NCBI RefSeq assembly: GCF_005239225.2
Contig: NC_133301.1
Location: 14,756,318-14,820,317 of the forward strand
Length of the DNA: 64,000 nucleotides
Direction: 5' to 3'
From: Populus alba
Taxonomy: Eukaryota > Streptophyta > Magnoliopsida > Malpighiales > Salicaceae
Made by a program: the position numbers and the translations under genes. Below are positions 57,912 through 64,000 of the stretch, in pieces. Each line of letters begins with the position of its first letter. Positions within the stretch are counted from its first letter, which is position 1. Under the pieces are notes generated by a model that saw only the letters and a list, made by a program, of their open reading frames with translations, searched no databases and was not told the origin of the DNA.

Positions 57912-58990
57912 GACCCCAACAGAGTCCCGAGGCGTAAATCTCCATGAAGATTTACTCACTATCAAACACAACACTCTCAATTATTTTTATTCTTGGAGTC
58001 AGAAAGTACTTGTCAAAGCCAAGCCACCAATCTGCAAGCTCTGTTAACATCTGTCGTCTGGTGGCCGGAGAAAATCTAGAGGCAAGTATGAAGAACAGGT
58101 CCAATATTGAATCTTAATCTTAGTCTCGATCTTAACCTCTTACGTGCTCAGGACTTAGCATGATCTCACTCTGAACCTCTTACATCCAATCAAGACACCT
58201 CAAACCTGACCCAGCTAGATCTTCAGTTACCTTGGGCTCGACCTTTTGATTGTGATTGTTCGAGGACTTAAAACCAACCCCGACTTTGAGCACCCTAGAT
58301 CTGATCTAAACTCAACCTTGACCTAAACCTAATCTCAACCTCAAAAGCCTAAACTCAACCTTGACCCAGCCTAGACTCAATCCAATCATGGTTCGTTCCC
58401 GGGCCACCTCAAACCTGACCCTAATGCTTAGAGCCCGATCCCTAACCTTTGAGTGTCTCGAATCCAAACCTATCCTGGCCTTCATTCGAAAGGAGGAGGA
58501 AATGGGGCTCCATGCTAAGCACCATTGCCGAGTCTAAGCTACTATCTCATGACAACCAGATTTCAATCCTGATCGGAAGTTTGAGGCATCCCTCCATATT
58601 CTAGACATTATCGGGTATGATATGCGCTATTTCCCTAACATCTAAAACGTAACCAAACTTCCAAGTCATATGTTAAAGAAAAAACTAGTTTTGGGAACCA
58701 TTTTTTTAAGAAAAAACTTTTGGAAACTATCTACTTTTTTTAAAAAAATAATAATAATGCCAAACAACTTTGTTACTCATTTTAGGAATATAATATATTT
58801 TTACACTATTAGAAAAATATAATATATCTTTCAATACCCAAACGAGAACAAAAACATCAAGAACCCATCTCAAAAACCCAAGTTAAACCCCAAAAGAATA
58901 ACGATAGAACTGCTAATATCAAAGAGGAAGAAGAAGATAAAAGGCTAACCTTCAAATCTTCCATCTTAAGCTTTTCTCTTCATTTCCACA
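57912..58990. other. intergenic with CTxAACCTxAxCC phrase repeats
   Basis: From about 58090 to 58480, short phrases such as CTCGATCTTAACCTC, CTCAACCTTGACC and CCTAGACTCAATCC recur irregularly. No gene recognised. 58900-58990 may be the intron before the PRCC-like pseudogene exon, ending in TTCCACAG. Confidence 0.45.
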
Positions 58991-58991
58991 G

Positions 58992-60349
58992 CCAAACACT
59001 GAAACTTCACAGCAACCCATATCAAGTTTCACACCTTTAAATGCTAATCCTAAAAGGGTTGTTCAGTTTAAGCCTCCCATTAACAGGCACTCGATTTTGG
59101 ATGAGGAGGATGATGAAGATGAGGTGGGAAAGGAGAGGAAAAGAAAACAAGACTTTTTTGCAATCTGATTCTTCTTCAGTGAAGGGTTTTTTGTCTAGTA
59201 TACCTGCTCCTAGAAATTCAGCTACTTTAGGGGTTGCTTCATTGGGTTCTGGGTATGGAAGGAGGTCTGTGATTGAAACTGATGGGTCCACTTCTAGTTC
59301 TGGATCTGGGGTTGATCAAAGTAATGAGAGTTGTGAGAATAACGATGTAGGTTTTGATCAAAATGGAGAGGATTATGTGAATCATGATAGTTATGAAGAT
59401 CACAGTTTGGGATCATATTAGGGTTTTGTCCAAGGAGGGAGATCATAAAATCTTGCATAGGCGTTTGTGTTTGCTGTGGTTTGGAGTTTTCAGGGACCAC
59501 AGGATGCACTTTCTTTCAAGACCAGCAAGTGCTTAAAATCGTAGAGAACTCTACGCAGACTAGATTACAGAAATAATGTTAGCCTGAGTCCCAGTACAGA
59601 TATTCATTGAGACGATGCTCTTTTAGTCTAGTCTTCTCTCTCTTTTGAGTCAGGCTCTTTAAGACAGGACATGACATCGAGTTTTCTGGATAATGTCTCA
59701 TCCGGCCTTTCCATAGGGTTCTTTGTCCTGACCCATAGAAACCATGAATCTCTTTTAGCATACTAGAGTCCAAAAATACTCTTGTATTTTCTATATATAT
59801 AAAAAAAAAACTGAAGTTTGCTTGATTTAACAGCCAAAAGGAAAACGTAAGAAAGAAAACAAGGGCAGGCCTGTTCAGTGCGCCACCAAAGCTTCATTAA
59901 TTATCATCATGGAAAGTATCTACAGTCTAAGCCACCAAAACCTTTTCTCCTAAATGTGATTACATTTCTGGCAAATTCTTTGATTCTATAGCTGTTGGGC
60001 TCAAACTTGAGGCTGCACTCATGACTAGATACTATTGAGCCAGATTTCTAAAGTAACCTAAAGAAAAGGATATCAAAATTAACATTTCTTAGAGCTCCTT
60101 AAAGGAGTTGATGTGAAATTATAGGCTTCTAGTTGAGTGCATGAATTATCAGCTTTTATATGTTCCTTATTTCTTTATGTATAGTTCTCTTCTTCTGTAG
60201 CCTGCTTCATCTAAAGGGAAGCCATCAAAGCTGCAAAAGAGGAAGCATCAAAAAGGCTCTTTGTACTTTGATATAAAGCAGAATTGGCAGAGCGGCGTGC
60301 CAGAGGGTTCCTCAATAAAGATGAAACGCACGCCGGGTATGGATGGTGA
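58992..60349 (+). pseudogene. PRCC: PRCC-family (proline-rich protein PRCC homologue) pseudogene
   Basis: Two plus-strand blocks look like a plant PRCC-like protein. Block 1 (58992-59421) follows an acceptor-like CCACAG and reads PNTETSQQPISSFTPLNANP, then KRVVQFKPPINRHSI and an acidic run. It shifts frame near 59160 and continues SVKGFLSSIPAPRNSATLGV to a stop at 59419-59421. Block 2 (60201-60349), also after an acceptor-like CTGTAG, reads PASSKGKPSKLQKRKHQKGS, LYFDIKQ, then after a one-base shift ELAERRARGFLNKDET ending GYGW and TGA. SKLQKRKHQ.GSL(Y/F)FD and the final YGW are typical of the family C-terminus. The N-terminal and middle regions are absent. With two frameshifts and a missing core it is not functional as read, though sequencing error was not excluded. 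Confidence 0.75.
59430..60195. other. sequence between PRCC-like blocks
   Basis: Would be the central part of the PRCC-like gene but has no matching frame. About 59550-59800 is balanced in composition with a 64-codon minus frame that I do not recognise; it may be an insertion. Confidence 0.4.
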
Positions 60350-61860
60350 TATTGAGATAGTGTTTTCTGTGGTGTCAAACAGCTGGTGTTAGCTCTCCTA
60401 TCATTGGATATTTTACCTTTCTAGCACAGTTTCGATAAAAAAATTTAGGAAAATAAAAGACTTTTAACACAACTGATATTATAAATAGCATTGGGTCTTC
60501 CAAGAAAAGAAAAAATGAGTTACAGGAAAATACAGTGATTTTATTTTTGATAGATATGATATTATTAAAAAAAATTTGATGGGATAATTCTATCAACATC
60601 TTAAAACTATTAAATAAATTCGTAATTATTAGGAATTTTATTCAAAATTAATTTAAAATTAATTACACTGTTAATAGATAGTTTTCTAAAATATAATTAG
60701 AATTATCTCGTCAAGATTTTTTTAATGTTTTTTTTTTCATGCCATATCATCTTATCTCCTCCTTTCTTTTTCTTTTTTTTTTTTCTGATGATTACATTTT
60801 AAAACTTATCTTTTCGTTATTTGAATTTTATAAAATTTTAGATTTGATTTTTATTTAAATTAATTAATTTATAAAAAAATACATTTTAAAATATAACAAA
60901 AACAATCGTTATCCCGTCGCCGAGCATGTCTTTCATTTTGATACCTATGTATGCTCTTCATCAAAATAAGCTTCAGATATTATTATTTTTTCTTGGAATC
61001 CCTGCCATGCTCTTAAGTTACCATCCTGAATCCAACAGATTCGAAGAGCTTTTTTGCAATGGCTAGTTAACATTGGGCCAGCATTTTGAACACCTTTAAA
61101 CATTTTTATTTATTTTAGCGAAAAAATTGTTGTTTTTAATAACAAAACATTTTTATTTTTATAAAGATTTCATTCAAATACAACTAATTCATATATATAT
61201 ATATGAGATAAAAAGAAAAATTTATGATAAATCAAACTAATTTCTTTGAAGTTTCTTGCAACTAAAAAAATTATAAAAATATCAATCATTATTTTTAAAA
61301 AAATTAATTCAATTTATTTAAGAAATACAAAAAAAGGCAAAAAAAAAAATGTTCTTTAAATGGAAACAATTAATGGAAAGGAAAACAAGTCTTCATCACG
61401 TCTTTTTTTTTATTTTTTGGCATAGGCATCATCTACTCCTGCTTTTTTTTTAATTGAGCGAAATCAAGTAACAAATGACTTGTTGCCTGCTAGTTCCAAG
61501 TTCAATATTCTATTAAAAATATATATAAATACAGTACACATGCATATAATGCAAATATATACATCTCAAATCAGATTTGAAGCCAGGTTTAACAACATCT
61601 CAAATCAATTATTCATCGGATAAAATAATAATTATCCGAAACAAAATTCACCCATTTGAAACAGTATCTATCATGTCCGGTCCAATCATCGAAGATACCA
61701 CACAGCAGTGCTCATCTTGAGAGAGAGAGAAAATGACTTGTATGGATACAATTAAATGGTATCTAAAAGGACCAGGAATGGATCATGGATGTGATAAGTC
61801 AAAAGCGAGCAGCTTAAAATGTGATTTTCTACCCTACTCCTAGGTGCAAGATACAATACA
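60350..61860. other. AT-rich intergenic, no gene seen
   Basis: Long A/T runs with no conserved motif. The last about 50 bases before 61897 are probably the 3' UTR of the minus-strand BRCT gene. Confidence 0.45.
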
Positions 61861-61896
61861 GAATTGGCAACCACGCAACAAAATACACTTAAGTTG

Positions 61897-63688
61897 CTAA
61901 TTCAGGAGCAGTTTGGCAGCAAGATCTTTGTAGCTGACTTTCTTCTTCACTGGCAGTAAACTGGGATTTTCAGCTGGCTTTTCGGTATCTAGGATTGGAG
62001 TTGTATTTTCCACCTTCTTCATACTGGGGCCTGACTGTGCATGGGGACCTTCAGCTTGCTTTTCATTGTCAAATGTTGGATTTGTGGTCTCCCCCTTCTT
62101 CATACCAAGGCTTGGAATCATGTCCATTAAGATGGCATGAACTGGATCGACCATGACTTCTAGTTTCTCAGGCTTCTCAGACACCTTGTCATAATACCTT
62201 TCGCTCATTTCAACATCAGGAGCTTTATCTAACCACTCTTCATGTCTGTTCTCTTCAGCAGTCTCCTCCTTTGCTTTACCTCTCCACGATGATTCTGAAT
62301 CTTCTACCGTTTTAGTTTGTTGGATATCCAAATTGTACTTGCTAACTGGCCCATGAATTTCTTCATTTCCTTCACTCATTTCGTTTTCTTCATTTTTATC
62401 ATCATGAGAACAGCTTTCATCTGGTTTTTCTTCAGATATTTTAGCAGGCTTGTTTACGGTGCATGCACGTGTTCTTCGAGCTAGGCCAGCACCCATTTTT
62501 CGTTTCTTTGTTATCCCACCAGCAGGCTCCCCTCCATGAATTTCATCATTTCCATCACTCATATCATCATGAGAACAGCTTTCGTCTGATTTTTCTACGG
62601 ATATTTTAGCAGGCTTGTTTACAATTCGTGCCCGTGTTCTTCGTGCTTGGCCAGCACCTATGTTTCCTTTTTTTGTGCTCCCACCAGCAGGCCTCCCTCT
62701 TTTCCTCGTTGTCTCCTTTTCACGGGAGACCAGTTTATTTGAATCTTTTAAAGCAGCTTTGCTTCTTTTCTCCTTGGCTTCACTATCAGTAACTGACGGC
62801 AATCTCTCATTTTCTGCACCATCTAAAATGGGAGTTGCTTCTTCCATATCTAGGTCACATACACTAGAGGAAAAGAAAAAGCAGTATGAATGAGCGGTGT
62901 TAGTTACACTGCTTATAAATAAAATAGAAGAATTTTAGAAGAGGCATGCATGAAAATGTGAGCAAGTTATGGTCCAACCAAAGTCTGATATATTATGATA
63001 TTAAGTGGAAGAAATAATTCTATCATCGTTGTCAATGCTAAGCATAAACCAGCATCTCAGAAACCATCATGACAACAATTTCCACATTTTGATCACTATT
63101 TCCACTAAGTTAAAAATGATAATCCCAAAATAAAAAAAGAATAAAGTTGAGCAGTAACAAATTACAATGGCTCGCCTACATGCAATTGAATTAAAAAAAA
63201 ACAATTCATACTGAAGATAGTCAGAGCAAAGCTAGGATTCAACTGCCCACAATTAATAGGCAACCAGTCCCAGAGAGGATGGGTAAATGGTGAAGTTATT
63301 GTCCCAGCAAACTATGAAAAATGATGTAAGCAGTCTTCCAGTAAATTTATTACTTGGATTTGAGTTTGAATATTACAACCGAAGCATATAAGACTTTTCA
63401 CCCAACTTTACAATTCACAAACCACTGCAAAATGCTGTATGATGTTCTGACTAGGTGTTTGAATTTTTTCTTAGTAAGACAAAAGGATATCATATTTATA
63501 ATTTATTCAGGCAAAAGTACATATGCACTTACACTTCTTTGCAGTTTGACTCTTCCAAACCAGAGGGTTTCAAGTTATATGTATCCTCTAGCAACTTTTG
63601 CCCCCTCTCCAAAGAGTCCTCCAACCATTGAGATCCAATCACATACAACCTCTTATTCAGGAGAAAATGTTTCTCTGCAATTGTGAAA
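61897..63688 (-). CDS. BRCT-domain / AT-hook nuclear protein, 3' exons (5' end outside window)
   Basis: Two minus-strand exons join in frame. The exon 63688-63533 (acceptor TCTACAG, donor GTAAGT) encodes FTIAEKHFLLNKRLYVIGSQ and WLEDSLERGQKLLEDTYNL, the second half of a BRCT domain with its Trp. The terminal exon 62863-61897 (acceptor CCTCTAG) continues VVCDLDMEEATPILDG for about 320 residues to TAG. The junction codon is split GT|T. The terminal exon is highly charged. It has an AT-hook-like TRKRGRPAGG, an internal duplication, and a conserved-looking C-terminus VSYKDLAAKLLLN. Numbering from its internal Met (62847), the duplicated segments are about residues 52-105 and 107-166. The first BRCT half and start codon lie beyond the right edge. 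The layout resembles Arabidopsis At4g03130, annotated as a BRCT-containing DNA repair protein; that link is from memory. A role in the DNA damage response or chromatin is inferred from BRCT plus AT-hook. Confidence 0.82.
62864..63532 (-). other. intron of the BRCT-domain gene
   Basis: Minus-strand intron with GTAAGT donor (63532-63527) and TTTTCCTCTAG acceptor next to 62863. The plus-strand open frame at 63354-63686 runs across intron and exon and is a shadow. Confidence 0.75.
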
Positions 63689-64000
63689 CTGTAGAAAGAA
63701 TATCTATTATTACTTAAAAACAAAAAATTGAAAGTTCTCCTTGAATATTTTAACAGTGTGTATCACTTGCATAATCAGCAGCATAGATTAAGTTTCTAGC
63801 AATACTCTATTGTATCATATAATTTCATCAGCCATAACAGTCAATAGAGCTAGGTAATAAGAAGTTGAGAACTATAATGAATTAAAACAGAAGCATCACT
63901 ACAACCAAAATGAGATAGCAGCGGTGACATATCTGAATCTTTCCAATACAAAAAAAACTGACAAGATGATCAAACCATGAAATCTGCTGCGGCACAACAA
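63689..64000 (-). other. upstream intron of the BRCT-domain gene (partial)
   Basis: Precedes the exon at 63688. No further BRCT-like exon was found up to the window edge. Confidence 0.5.

Noticed and set aside
59037..59291. 84-codon minus-strand frame opposite the PRCC-like block
   Set aside because: It is the complement of the recognisable PRCC-like coding block and has no motif of its own.
63354..63686. 110-codon plus-strand frame
   Set aside because: Crosses an intron and the BRCT exon in antisense; the minus-strand exon has splice sites and a domain.

Overview
The window is AT-rich plant nuclear DNA: intron-containing genes with GT-AG junctions, TATA boxes 100-160 bp upstream of start codons, MITEs, hAT-type and LINE remnants, and long homopolymer and AT runs. 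Gene content and repeat style fit a woody eudicot, most likely Populus (Salicaceae). The genus is inferred from remembered protein and repeat families, not from a search.

The main content is a plus-strand dispersed tandem cluster of bHLH transcription factor genes of the Arabidopsis bHLH35 (At5g57150) type. Three copies have complete five-exon structures that I could splice in frame: copy 2 (9997-11829, 244 aa), copy 3 (24032-25892, 247 aa) and copy 4 (50755-55182, 249 aa). Copy 1 (7698-8086) keeps exons 1-2 only. Its intron 2 is fused to sequence matching the 3' flank of copy 2, so helix 2 and the ACT-like C-terminus are gone. Older scars are an exon-1 stub between two promoter copies (about 961-1505) and a frameshifted exon-5 stub (13008-13057). 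A 3'-flank module about 135-220 bp long recurs at six places (about 3.95, 8.4, 12.1, 14.15, 28.25 and 35.2 kb), suggesting repeated duplication and loss.

Layout. 0-0.6 kb: GC-rich repeat terminus and a possible minus-strand leader exon. 1-4.1 kb: bHLH promoter, exon and 3'-module scars. 4.35-4.9 kb: AGO2-type Argonaute pseudogene fragment (minus). 5.5-6.6 kb: hAT-like element with an 8-bp target duplication. 7.7-12.3 kb: bHLH copies 1 and 2. 13.0-14.3 kb: exon-5 scar, LINE zinc-finger (zf-RVT) remnant and 3' module. 15.8-17.5 kb: duplicated unknown module. 18.1-22.9 kb: about 2.4-kb tandem duplication. 24.0-25.9 kb: bHLH copy 3. 26-50 kb: mostly gene-poor repeats, with a striking 122-nt near-perfect hairpin at 43460-43581. 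50.1-55.2 kb: short tandem repeat, promoter and bHLH copy 4, with a 3.3-kb intron 4. 55.8-57.2 kb: degenerate satellite-like array. 57.7 kb: Tourist-like MITE. 59.0-60.35 kb: PRCC-family pseudogene. 61.9-63.7 kb: the last two recognisable coding exons of a minus-strand BRCT/AT-hook nuclear protein gene running off the right edge.

The intact bHLH copies probably act in the nucleus as dimerising E-box-type regulators. The copy 4 promoter has a CACGTG G-box just upstream of its TATA box, so regulation by a bHLH is possible but untested. No CRISPR array, operon, tRNA or rRNA was found. I found no new multi-gene system. The most novel candidates are the hairpin, the recurring 3' module and the truncated bHLH.
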